Source: Leptoclinus maculatus (Eukaryota; Chordata; Actinopteri; Perciformes; Stichaeidae). From it: 64,000 bases of DNA. The DNA lies in the NCBI GenBank assembly GCA_032191485.1, contig JAVDOI010000019.1:9281284-9345283 (forward strand), read 5' to 3'. Every line of letters begins with the position of its first letter. The first letter of the stretch is position 1. The position numbers and the translations under genes are program-made. Shown here one piece after another: positions 13,664 to 25,741 of the stretch. The notes beneath the pieces were generated by a model, which did not search any database, had not been told where the DNA came from, and saw only the letters and a list, made by a program, of their open reading frames with translations.

Positions 13664-14974
13664 AACACTTACACTGTACAGAGCTTTAAAGATCTGCTTT
13701 TGTCCTCACACCAGCAGACTCCCAGCGTTAGTCTCACCTGTGCATCCGCAAATTAAATTCCTCTGCCCGTGTCTCTGTCTGCTTCGCATGCTGCCTCAGC
13801 TGGAGGAAGTGACCTTGTCGGCTTGCTGTTCCGTTGTCATGGGAACAGAGGGCACAGCAGGGAGATGTGGGACAGCGTCCAGAGACTGTTCATCAGGAGT
13901 GTCTGTGCACATGGTTGAATTTGTTTTTGTCCCAGCGCCACCTTGTTTTATTTCCCTGTTTTTCCTCTTGTCATTTTCCTATTGGCTCAAAGGGGTTTGT
14001 CTCTTGGCCAATCATTGAAGCACTCATGTGTGATTCTCCTCAGGGGCCGAGTTTATTCCTCTTCAAACACGTCCTCTGGGGTTTGAGTACAGCCTAAATT
14101 CACACCGAAAATTGAAATCAGCACTCGGCAGCATTGTGAATGAATGAAAGCAGATTCTAAAGAGTGTGAGTGCTTGGAGTAATTTCTAATTAAAGTGATG
14201 CTGCGACTAATTTATTTTCACCCTAAGGTGTGATTTATGCAAGACTCTTACCACAAAACAGTGATACCAGATCTGCTCATGCCCAGCCGCATGATCATCG
14301 ACGTCATTCACTGTTTTTGATGCACGTATAGGCCTTGATTAGGCACAAAGGAGACCACCTACTTTATTCGTTGCTCTGCCGCATTCCTGCAGTGTCACGT
14401 CAGCCCTCTCTTTAGCAGAACGGCGGTACAGCAGTGAGCGTCAAACGTTCAGATCTGAGAGCTTCTCCTCCTCTTCGCTCTGCGCTCTGCAGCTTATCTC
14501 AGCATTGTGAAAGCGAGCGGAGGGTTTTTATTACAGAGGAGATTTAATAACAGCACAACATTTTGATGACTTTGCTGCAGCGTCTCTTGTGTGCCTCCAG
14601 AATCAGCAGTCTTTTAAGTTTCAGCCTCTGTATAAATGTCAGGGCTTGGTACTTAGATCTTCTTTGATGCACACATACCGCTTTTAAAGGCAGAATGAAA
14701 GCTGTTGATGGCAATGTAGCGTAATATGATTTTCACAGGGGCACTGCGTTCATTTTACGTGTCAAAGTGAGTTTGCAAGCAATGAGGAGTGCTGCTCAAC
14801 CTGTGAAATCAGTTGTTTAATGTCTTCTCTGACTCTGGAGGAGCTTTGTCAAGAAAACCCTCACGATCATCTGGTTTATAACAGAAAGTCTGTGTTACAA
14901 ACTGAGGTTTGGTTGAATTCAAAAGATTTAGATAATACTAGATTAGATACTACTACTAGTAATACAATTAATTA

Positions 14975-15230
14975 TGATACACTTTATTTATGTGGCACCT
15001 TTCCATAACAAGGTTTACGAGGTGCTTTACAGGATAAAAACCAACAAACAGAATCATGAAAGTGATAATCGTAAAACAATGAGAACAATAGCACCATCAA
15101 TAAAACCATAAAGATGAAGCAAAAGGACATAAAACATATTAATAAATCATTACAATTGAACAATAAACAATGGTGTGGGAAGGTAAAACAGAAGGATCAC
15201 AGACTATAGACTATAAGTGCATTGTAAGTG
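14975..15230. repeat. Probable interspersed repeat fragment
   Basis: The stretch starting ACACTTTATTTATGTGGCAC and running on to GTGCTTTACAGGATAAAA closely resembles a very common fish repeat (a TTTATTTATATAGCACCTTTC...GTGCTTTACA pattern). The rest is A-rich. The family is recognised from memory, not by search. Confidence 0.5.
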
Positions 15231-15263
15231 TTAAATGAAGAGATAGACTTATCCTTATCCTCA

Positions 15264-15672
15264 TTTTCTGCAGAGGCAGGAAATGCACTGCACCATGTTC
15301 AACAATGGATTTGGTCATTTAACTGACTCTCTGGTCCCTGGAGGCACGGCTACTGCCAGAATACCCACTGAAATATGCTGCAGGAAGTAATGACAAAACC
15401 ATAAATACAGCACATTTTGATTTTCTGCAGAGGCAGGCTGTGAATAATAATAATAAAGTAAACATTAAATGCCTAACATTAAATGACTCTCTTTGGGGTT
15501 TCTGATCATTTTTCATCCCTTGCTGCACCACGTTCAACAATGGGTTTTGGGCCTTGGGACCGACTCACTCGTCTCTGGAGGCACAGCTCCTACCAGACTT
15601 ACCGTGCAGCGCCTAATAACCATTCTGTCCTAGCAGAGTCACTGCTAGAAAAACCAAACAATAAATGCACAT
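15264..15672. repeat. Diverged local direct duplication
   Basis: TTTTCTGCAGAGGCAGG occurs at about 15264 and again at 15421. TGCACCATGTTCAACAATGG (about 15289) returns as TGCACCACGTTCAACAATGG (about 15523). TCCCTGGAGGCACGGCT is matched later by TCTCTGGAGGCACAGCT, and both copies end near ATAAAT..GCACATTTT. Spacing differs between segments, so there are insertions or deletions between the copies. Confidence 0.75.
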
Positions 15673-15903
15673 TTTTTTTCCGTAACGTAAGAATGAGGCA
15701 ACCATTACGAGCTGAAGTTCTATTCTGATTATGGCTCTCTTTGTTCTCAGCCTGAATACAGATCTTTTGATTTGCCAACGGCTCAGATGAATGAATCCCG
15801 GCTACAACCATCTTGTGCGATTGCAGAAAATACAGATTTTGAGCACAGTGTATAGGCTCTTTGACTTTCAATAAGCATCCACGCTAGCTCACTCATTCCC
15901 TCA

Positions 15904-15905
<2 letters not shown>

Positions 15906-15937
<32 letters not shown>
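15906..15937. repeat. (CA)n microsatellite
   Basis: About 16 CA units in non-coding sequence. Confidence 0.95.
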
Positions 15938-15939
<2 letters not shown>

Positions 15940-18900
15940 TACGTGCACACAATGTGCCAAGGTAGTATAAATGATCTCCCTTTCCCCTCCACTGTTCCTT
16001 TCTCCAGCCGTCTTTAATGGCCTGCCATCTTATTAGTCTCCATCATCTGAGGGGTCCCAGAATACCCAAACTCCCATTCTGCAGGCCAGTCAATAGTTCA
16101 ACACACAGCCTGACAGTGCTGCGATAAATTGTCCCCTGTGTGTGTGTGTGTAGGTGAGGGTTTTTGTATGCAAGCGAGAGTGAGCAAAGAAAAAAGGGCA
16201 TAATGTGCTGGGATGAGTTTGTGCTTCAGTTCTTTGTGTGTAGCTGTACCCTTTGTCTAACACACATTTAACTGGCCTCTGGACAGCAGGGGGTGCTAAT
16301 GAGAAATACAAGTCCTGGCAGTCAGAGGCATCTGTCTGTCCAAATGCTGGCTGCACATTTTGTCCTGACCTTTCTGCTTTTGGCCATCAGCTTGTATTTT
16401 CATCCTCTGTCCTTCCACATAGTCACTGTAAAGAAGTCAATGACTGCAGTTTGATCATTTGAGCCCAATGACCATCGCTTTCATCCACATCGTATCAGCC
16501 GGTGCTCAGTGTGTTACAGCTCATTTGTGGAGGGAAAACTAGAGCCAAATGCCCCAAAAAGCAGGCATCTGGAGCCCTCAGCTGCCCTACCCATCGGCTC
16601 CAGAGGTAGTGGAGAGGGCAGAGTGTGAGCTGTGAATCTCCTGCAGGTTCAAATGGAGGGGAGAATTAACAATCTGCTTCATTCTGCAGTGCTTGAGAGG
16701 AAACAGAAGAGGTACTAAGAGCGTGGAAATGTGAGGCTCTGGCTGACCTTTAAAATACAAATTATGCACATCTTCATCATGTGGGAATCACTTTACGCTG
16801 AAGTGCTGTGATCTTTTTTTTTTTTAGTGGGAGGATGGATTTTTTCCTAAAATGTCCCTGTAAATAAAGGGAGAGAGTTATGGGCCAGTTGGAAGTAGCA
16901 TTAGCTGCTAATGCTGATAATACTCTCCTTGCTTATTAATGAGCTGTTACTAAATCGTATAAAACAAATTAGTATTTTCTTTGAGTTTAGGTAAGGTGGG
17001 GTGCCTCCACTACAAAACACTGCAAAACAAATCTCCAGCTATGATGCCTGAATATCAGAGCTCCACTCAAACACAACCGTGATTGTGTATTGCCTTTGCG
17101 CCGCTAGGTGCCACATTGAACATCTGGGTTTGCTGTTGTTGCCAGATCATCCCTGTGTGTTTCACTTAATCCACGCCACAAGCGAGTACAACCTATAAAT
17201 AAATAACTGCAGGAGCATGAGGGAGGGAGTGAGAGATTCACATACACAGACGGGTACTAACAGAGAGGAAAGAAGCAAATGTTGTTGCATGTAACCTCCC
17301 AGTCACGAACGCAGGGAACCAGGTAGATCTAACGGGTACATGTTGTTCCCTACTGTTCCCTGTGAAGGGACATTAGGTGTACCCGGCGTGGGGGACACTG
17401 TCAGATTCAGCGTGCATCACCGGGTGGAGTCCTTGGCCTGACAGCCCGCCGACAGCCTCACGACGGTAGATCAACAAGGTAATGAGTGGAGAGGAGGATG
17501 TGGAGGAGGACACGGAAAAACTGCTGACAAGGCGACCTGACGCTGCTGTCGCCTTACTCACTTCAGTGAGAGACGGGGAATGACGAAGAGGCGAGTGATG
17601 GGGAGTGAAGGAGCATAGTTGAGGCTTAGATTGTGGAGGGAAATGTAATGATGTACATGCTTGTTTCCATCTGGTAAAAAAAGGTCATCCTTAAGTATAA
17701 TATCTTTTCAAATATATGTGTTCAGTATTAGAAATTATGTTTATAAGAAGGACTCGTATTAGAAGACATATCTGCTGAAATGAAAACACCATCTTTAGAC
17801 GACTGGATGCTGATGAAAGGAAATGTTTCAGAGAGCATCCCTTTTTACTTTGTCATGCTTTTGTGCACAGTGTGGAGCCTGTTACCATGACTTCAGCTGT
17901 GTGTGTGTGTGTGTCATCTTTGCAGTGTGTATGTCAGGCTGTGTCATTCCCTGTCAGTTCAAGGCTTGTTTTGAAGAGGTGATGGGTGGTCAAAATGAGT
18001 TACTTGTTAAAACACACCCGGCGGTGCCAGTACGAAAAAAAAAAAAATCCACTTTTATGTTGAACTGAAACACGCAGAAGCCTTCAAGATGAAGATCCAT
18101 TCTGAGACCTTGAACAAAAAAAAGAAAGAAAAAGAAGCTGAAAACTGTTGACTCACAATCATTCAAAGTACGGCTTCTGCTCGCAGAACTTATTCTGGCC
18201 TTGTAATGTAAAGGACTTTGTTGTTGAAGTCAGACTTATTATTGCAGACCAGACGTCCTTCTTTTTTTTTTGATTCCACTCTTTCACCCTATTTGGGAAC
18301 CATATAACGCACCATTAGTTTGCTTCTACAGTACCCCCACAAAGCCCATTTCGTGATAGACCTGCTCTGACATTTCCAACCAGACTGGTCGCTCTCCAAC
18401 GACCCACGTCACCTCCGAAGTCAGCGAAAAGATTGAACGTGAAGGTCCACACAGGCGTGGACGGGCTCTCACTCTGGAAGAAAAACCTTTCACATTTCAC
18501 TGAGATGTAATTGAATTTTCTGCCCCTCTTATCGGCTCGGTGATGGGATAGCATCTCACCACTTTCAAGAGAGTCAATGGAAACACAACGCTGGTCACTT
18601 TCTGGCTTAACTTAATTCTTTTTTTTTGCCGTAGAATGAGCACAGTGAAACATTATTTTTGTTACCCTTCCCTTGAAAGCAATTTCACCGATGAGGGGAG
18701 ACTGATTTGGAGTATATGAGCGTGTGCGTGTGTGTGTGTGAGAACAGTGACAGATAATAGAGAGCCCGATGACAGACCATGCCTCTTCTGCCTCGGCTCC
18801 GTCGTCACAATAAACAACCTCCTCTCGCGTTTTTTTTTCTTTTGTAGCTGGTGACAAATAAACCCTGAAAGGAAATAAATAGCTTCACACTGTAAGTCTG

Positions 18901-19566
18901 TGCACAGAATTGACAGCGTTAGTTGTTTGTTGTTTAAAATGACTTGTGTGCTAAAGCAGGAAGTAGATGTTGTTATAGCACAGTGAAATAAAAGGGTAAG
19001 CGGGCATAATGATATTAGTGATTTTGCATCCTCTCTCTCTCTCAACAGTAGATAATGCAGAATTTAACTATCAACAACTTCCAAGCCCCCTTCAATTACT
19101 GCAAGGCTCTATTTGTATAAACTTGGAATAAGGGCTTATTGTATATGTTGGATTAGTTACCTCTTTTTACTTTAACGTCTTGTGACGAAAGATGATGTGT
19201 GATGTTCCAGGCTATTGCTATGTTACTGTATTTGTCTTGTTCGTGGTATAACAAACTGAACAACTTGTATTTATTTGTGTGTGTCTCATGGTCCCCCTGT
19301 GTTATTGTCTGCTGTGTTTGCCTGCATTAGGTATCCGGCGATGCTGTGCTGAGTCTGTGTGTGTGTGTGTGTGAGTGTGTTTATGGGCTTCAAGGCCTAC
19401 TCTGGTGTAATACAGTGAAGAGTTTACAATGTTTTATCAGATGCCAAATGTGCTCTACCGTTATTCTCTTTTCAAACAGATCATTCTACGTGTACATGGT
19501 AACTTTCACGCTGACATTGTTAGATATACTTCCTGTACTGACGCCCATTTGAAGGTTCAGAAGGAA

Positions 19567-19570
<4 letters not shown>

Positions 19571-19615
<45 letters not shown>
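19571..19615. repeat. (GT)n microsatellite
   Basis: About 22 pure GT units in non-coding sequence. Confidence 0.97.
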
Positions 19616-19617
<2 letters not shown>

Positions 19618-22454
19618 AGATCATCAGCAGGTTTTTTAGGTTGCTGAAGGTGCAGGAAGTGGATTGATGTTTTCCATTTCTGTTGACACCACCTCACAAT
19701 GCTGCAGTACAAATGGCTTAAACTGTATCAGATTTTGCCATGAATATCACAGCATAGCATTTGTTTTGTGTAGGAGTGTAATTCAGTTCATATCACAAAC
19801 GTCTCAAACTCTCATTTGTTTTCTATATCCATAAATATAGCAAGAAAGCAAGAGCAATCTGCAGGAGAACGGTATTGTCAGCAGCCACTACCAAAATGAA
19901 TGCCGTACGTCCAATAGATGACTGTGCAGTGTGATAAACAGGACAACGAATCTACCTTCAAAACAGAGAAAGAGAGAATTGCAATCAAGACAATCAGACA
20001 CTCACCCTTGTTGACTGACTGCACAAATCAATATTTTGAAAATGATCACCCAACTTTGCAGTTTCCCTCAGCTATGGAGCGTTGTAATTGTTTTGGTTTT
20101 CCTAGCAGCTGACAATTAATCAATCTATCAAGTATTTCAGAAAGAAGTTAATGGGGTCACCTTGAGCTCAGCCAGGACATTAGCTTTGTGACAAATTATA
20201 CATTCCTTCCTTTCCTGTGTCTTACATTTCCAGCATGTTTCACTGGTTGTTTCTTTTAAAAGTGCTGGAATCCATATGTTACAGTTGATCTTCCATTTCC
20301 ATATATCTCAGCCTGCCTTTCATAATTTCTATCTAAATCATTTTGGAGATATGGTCCATGACCGTGAGCCTCTCTCTTCCATTTGTGGGATCTGTCCTTT
20401 CTGCTGCCGAGACCGCTTCATCTTGTCACCCTCCCCATTCTGAAATTTCACAGTGAGTCCATGGATATTCTTGAGTAACTTCCAACTCCCAACATAAATT
20501 TGACCCCTCATTTCCTCTCTCCTCCTGGATGTAATGAAAGTCTGGAGTTATCTCCACGTCAGTAGCTGCCTCTGATTCCCCCTCGATGCTCTGACAACTA
20601 ATTCTTTCCACTGTTTATCTGTTGACAGTGGGGTTTTCATCACTGCCATGTTTCTGGTCTTTTTTTCTTCTTTCTTTGAACTGGCGTACACTGATTTGGT
20701 TTGCTAAGCCCCACCAGCATTAACTAATGTTACCTGCCTTCTGTTCTCATGTGGTACAGTTTCCAATGACAATGATGGCATATTTACCAATCAAATATTG
20801 CATTCATTCTTTCATGAATCACGAAACACCCCCTTGCTCTTGAACTTTTACATCCAGCTTTCAAACCTAAAATGGATTTTGGGTTGAGCCTTTAATTCCA
20901 CTAATATCACTGAGGGGCTCAATGGCTTACATAAACACCTTAATCACAATAAACTTGCTAATTCCAAGAGAAATGTCATTACATTTGAAAGTGTAATATC
21001 TATCTGTGCATGCTCGCCCACACACACGCATAAAGTAGCTCCCGGGGGACTCCCGATCATGGTGGGTGCTGTGGGTGGCTCGTCTTCTCTTATTCAATAA
21101 GCTCATGAGTAAGAAGTATAAAATACTGAAGGCAGCTCATTCTAGGTTACAGTTCAATCTTTGGTCTTGTGGAGGGAGTTGATCGTGACAGAAATGGCCT
21201 TACTGAAAACGGACTGTGGGACACATGAACAGGACACTAAAGATGATTTATTCAAGAATTTTGCGCAAATTCTGATTTAATTTGATCTGAACTGTTTCAT
21301 CTTCCTGCTCATTCTCTTCTTCCATTCCGTCTCACTATGTGTACACAAGCGATACTACAACATGTTGGCAACGTGTATCCATTCTTTAAAGTTCCTAATA
21401 ACTTGATTTTAAATCTTTCTTTTCTACTCCTAACTCTTATCTAAGATATCTAAAATGTACCGTCGTTCCACAGCAGTGGCTTTTTAAACTCTTTTGTTTC
21501 ACTTTCAAGTCTCAATTGCTGAGAACGCAGCCAACATTTAACTGGGGTGACAACCTGCACTTTCATTATAACCACTGTGCGGTGAATTACAATGAATACA
21601 ATACTGTGCTAGCTGAATCATCTGACACTCATGATGTTGTATCACTTCAGACCCACTGAGAAGTGTCCTTGATACATTTTATTACACTCTGTTAGTTTCT
21701 CCTACTTGTGAGCCGATAACTATGTAACTGCAGTAAGCCCACTGCCGCAAGTTGCTGTAGAGCAGTCGAATCAATAGTGTGCACCGTGGATTTGTTTAAT
21801 ATCTAGTATCTTTGTATACTAAAGAAAGAATTCAGACTTTTAAAGATTTTTCTAAGCCATCTCCAGTATTTCCAAGCTCCTGTGATTCAGCATCAAATAG
21901 CCTCTGTCCTGTGGTCCTTGAAGGTCCCGTGTTGCTTAAAAGAGGCAAATTCAAACAACACACTCGAGCATCGGTAAACCGCCGGAGGATGTTTTCAGAT
22001 ATGTGAAAAAGAAAGTGAGCCAAAATAAGGAAAAAACAAACAGTTATTTCCCCCCAGTGGGCCACATAATGGTCAATTAGCTTGTGAAATCATCAGGGTT
22101 GGGGGACGGCTCAATTGTTTGTTCCACTCACAACGAGGCAAAGCAGCAGCCGAATTCTTTCTCCAGGCATTGTTGTTCTTGAACACTTCCTTCTCTTTAT
22201 GCTTCTCTGTTAGGCACCCATACAACGATGCTTTTGCCACGAGGTATAACAATAGCATTGTGATTCATATTTGCAACATGATGTGAATCAGAACGAGGGA
22301 AATAAACGTGATTCAGACATTCGACAATGATAATCTAAAGCAGGCATTGTAAGGTCTACCTCAGCAGTGCTCTGGCAAGGAATGATGTCATTCCAACCAC
22401 TATTTCAAGGGTCACATGACCTCTTTATTTATGAATCTGATGACTCTGCACGGT

Positions 22455-22665
22455 CCACCATTTTGGTCCAGATGGAAATATCTCAAGAACTTTTGGATGC
22501 ATAAAGATAACATTTTGTACATACATTCATATATCCTTGAGACTTCAGTGTTCCCCCTATTATTTCTCTAGCCCCACCATGAAGTTGACGTGTGTGGTTT
22601 TGAGTAAAAATCACAACAACTATAAGATGCCATCAAATTTGGCAAATTACTTGGACATGACTTGG
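22455..22665 (+). repeat. Fish interspersed repeat fragment (CCACCATTTTGGTCCAG type)
   Basis: CCACCATTTTGGTCCAGATG, then ATATCTCAAGAACTTTTGGATG, TCTCTAGCCCCACCATGAAG and GTGTGGTTTTGAGT follow the order of a repeat very common in percomorph genomes. I recognise the pattern from memory. Fragments of what I think is the same family occur at 57090-57400. Confidence 0.6.
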
Positions 22666-24904
22666 GACTTCATAGCCAAGGCCAAAAACTTTATGCCGTC
22701 TCTAAAGATATACTTCCTCAATTAGAAAAAACAACCATTCAATTGAAAGTCATTTAGGCATGTCTCCAAAAGTAGTATAATAGTATGGAAGCGTATTTCT
22801 TTAAGCAGATTGGGATGATATCCAACCAGATTTATGAATGACGTTCTGTGACATTGAGTGATGGATGCTCGTCGTTTACCATCCTTGAAGTCCTGACCCT
22901 GAGTACTGGGCTGTGTATATATCTGTGCTTGCAGTACGTCAACCATAAATCTCCGATGCAATTTCCACCGCTGCCGTCTCGCTCCCTCTTTCTCTTTCTC
23001 TTTCTATCTCTCCCTCCATTTTATCCACATCCCGGGGCATCGGCTTTTGAAGAGATTCAATTTGAAATCCTGTCTTGCATATTTCACAAGCCCAACCTGT
23101 TTTTATACCCTGTGCTCTGTTGTTGCTGGAAAGACGTTACATTGACATTGCATGGGAATGCCTGTGGTTATAATGGTCTGTGTGTATTTCGTGCAGTATG
23201 TGCAAGCAGTTTGTTCTCAAATCCTTTAGGGCGACTATCCTCGTTCGGTCTTAGAATTCAACACGATGAATGAAAGGCTAACCCTCTACAGCAGGAGGCT
23301 GTGTGCCGTGTGCTGTTTTGTAGTCTCACCTCAACCTGCTCACCCTGAGATACTTATCACTGGCCCGCCATTTAAGAATGTCTCTATGGGACTTTAACAA
23401 GAGCTGCAGGCTGATTCTGTGCTTTTCAGAAACATAAACTGGTCGACATTGATCTCAGTCCTCTTCAGTCAACTCCCAGTGCCCAGAATGTATGGATTAC
23501 ATATAAAAGTACAGAGCTGCCTCCCTTTTACGCTAGGTTTCTCCTCGTCACGTTGCCTCTTTCTCGCTAAACAGTGCTATTTATGAGCGGTGTCGTCCCA
23601 CTCAAGTGAGCGCACGATTGATTGGCATCGCCATAACCAATCGATCCCTGCAGGATTGATCACATGAGGTGAGCAGAAAGCACAACGAGAAGGCCACCTA
23701 GCATGCATCACTGCATGTCGGCTCACAGGGAATTTCACAGGGTAGAGTTAGCCATGCTTGGTATAAGGAGCATAGTAACTTCATGCATATTTGATGTCTA
23801 TTTAACTATTCAAATAGCACTTTATCGCCTCATTCTTCCAGTTTTTTAACAAAACAACAGTTCATTACTTCTTAGACCATTGTTCCATTGTTTATCTGAT
23901 CTGATCAGTGCTACTCTAGATAGACCGATCAATTTTATGTTTTTTTTCAAAATGACCTATTAAATCACTAACAAGTGCAAATTGACTTCTTGTCCTCTGG
24001 TGGAAGAAAGAAAAGCACAGAGACAGTTAACCATGTGACTCGTCCAGTGTCTATCTAATGATTTAAACATGTCATGGCTATATTTGTAAGCCATTCTACA
24101 CAAAAGCTTCTTCGGACAACGTGACCAAGAATGTGCTGCAAATACGCTTCCTCAGTCCTTTTCTAGACTTTACCGTCTTTGCTTTGAAACGAGATGGTAG
24201 GTTCTCATGGGAGCGAGGGAGCTGCAGATGGGTGTGGATAGCGGATGTATGTTTCCGTTTGACCTTGATCAAGGAAAACAGAGACTCAAAGACGAGATGT
24301 GGTTTTTCATCTGTTCATAAAAGGAGGCCCTGGTGGATGAATCGGATCTTTATTCTCTCTCAAGAGTCTGTCCTGTTGTATGTCAGAATGGTGGGGTATA
24401 CAAAGTATTGAACTTTCAATGGTTGGATTTGAGCAGCAAAAGCACTTTGGTTAAGGTTCGGGACAGACTGAGATTTCAGTGTCATCACGTGTCAAGCCAC
24501 TGCTGACTTTTTCAGTAGTAAACCAGAGCATGATCCGTCCAACCTAACCAAGTGATGCGAGTGCCTAAATAGACAGTTAATCAACAGCATTTCCTCATTA
24601 TGTTATTCGATGGTAGATCCCACAATTCCCATAATGCTGCTTGTTGAATTTTCCTTTAACCCGCCCTGTATAAACGCCCATGTCTTGGGCTAATGATACA
24701 AAGTTGCTAGAGCCACAGAAGACATTATACAGTTGATCAAACCAACTATGTACTCCCATGACCAGTTTATTTTTGGACATCAGTATTGTTTGGTGAGATC
24801 AGGCTTACACTCCTTAATTTCCTGAGTCAGAGCTTTCTTTCTGTACCTCTTGTCACCCTCACGCTCTGCCTCATCTCCTCATGATTCATATCCACACAGC
24901 CATA

Positions 24905-25290
24905 CCCAGTGTTGAGGGAATAGTCCGATAAGAGTAGTCGGATACAATTTTTGTTGCAATGAGTAATGTAACGTGTTAGTTTGCAATTCAAGTTATCGTT
25001 TAGTTACATTTTCAAATAAGTAATCCATTACAAGAACATCACAGTGAAGTGCAAATTATGCCTGGGGTATGAGCAAAGAACTCTTCCTCCAAATTGAAGA
25101 AGCAGCTGCTTACACGCAGCTCCACAACCCTGGTTGGTGGCGAGATGCTTCAAGGAAGAGAGCGATGCCGGTGCTACAGCTCCGAAACAGGGAACTCTGA
25201 GGGAAATGATCAAGCTTGTAGCTGGTTACGTGGTGGAGAGCATATTAACTTTTTAACGGCAGTAATGTTGCAATAACACCCACAAACAAA
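24905..25290 (+). mobile_element. Decayed hAT-like (ZBED-type) element fragment
   Basis: It starts CAGTGTTGAGGGAATAGTC near 24909 and continues with TAATGTAAC and TTACATTTTC motifs and AAGTAATCCATTAC, as in the terminal part of fish hAT elements. At about 25045 the frame reads VKCKLCLGYEQRT, similar to the CxxC part of a BED zinc finger, then meets a stop. Further on, LREMIKLVAGYVVESILTF (about 25198-25255) resembles the start of the hAT transposase core. Frames are broken, so this is a relic. No 3' terminus was found. Confidence 0.5.
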
Positions 25291-25703
25291 CATTTCTCCC
25301 ACTGTAGCCCTGACCACTCGCACCAGCATTTCATATTTTAACAGTGACACAAAATAAGTGAAAGTCAATGAAGTGCCCCATACTGAACAGTGGTCAATAC
25401 ACGTTCACATGGAGGTTAACAAGGCTAACCAAAGTTAGGCCATAAGGGGAATAATGCAGCATTTTAACATGTAATAATATGGAATTCTCTGTTGTGAATG
25501 TGGCATTACGTCATGTTTCTACTTCTTGCAGAAACGTTGATGAAATTAAAATGCACTTGGGTGATGTATTCAGCACATGTGCTCCATACATTAGCCTCTG
25601 CATTCATCAGAAGAAAGAAATATGCTTATTTATGCAGAATCTTCTGCTCTCCAGTCCTTGTATTCTGCCTGATGAACTGATTAATTCTCTATGAGCAGTA
25701 TGA

Positions 25704-25705
<2 letters not shown>

Positions 25706-25739
<34 letters not shown>
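25706..25739. repeat. (AT)n microsatellite
   Basis: About 17 AT units. Self-complementary and able to form a cruciform. Confidence 0.95.

Positions 25740-25741
<2 letters not shown>

Larger units (their letters stand above)
7831..24904. other. Non-coding sequence, probably upstream intron of iqsec3
   Basis: No recognisable exon. Contents: poly-A at 10207-10221, short (GT)n at 10287-10308, a long (CA)n at 13573-13663, a TAAT-rich stretch at 13311-13350, a possible repeat at 14975-15230 with a local duplication to 15672, (CA)n at 15906-15937, (GT)n at 19571-19615 and a fish repeat fragment at 22455-22665. Several sub-blocks between these look unique and could hide conserved regulatory elements, which cannot be judged without comparison. 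Confidence 0.55.

Noticed and set aside
13491..14018. 175-codon ORF with a long Thr-His run
   Set aside because: It runs through the (CA)n microsatellite and has no conserved sequence on either side.
17281..17390. GTTCCCT/AGGGAAC pieces that might be a short inverted repeat element
   Set aside because: The arms are short and imperfect and no borders could be set.
22848..23273. 141-codon ORF on the + strand
   Set aside because: Hydrophobic and Cys/Phe-rich with no recognisable motif. It lacks matching splice sites and the expected IQSEC3 N-terminal sequence.
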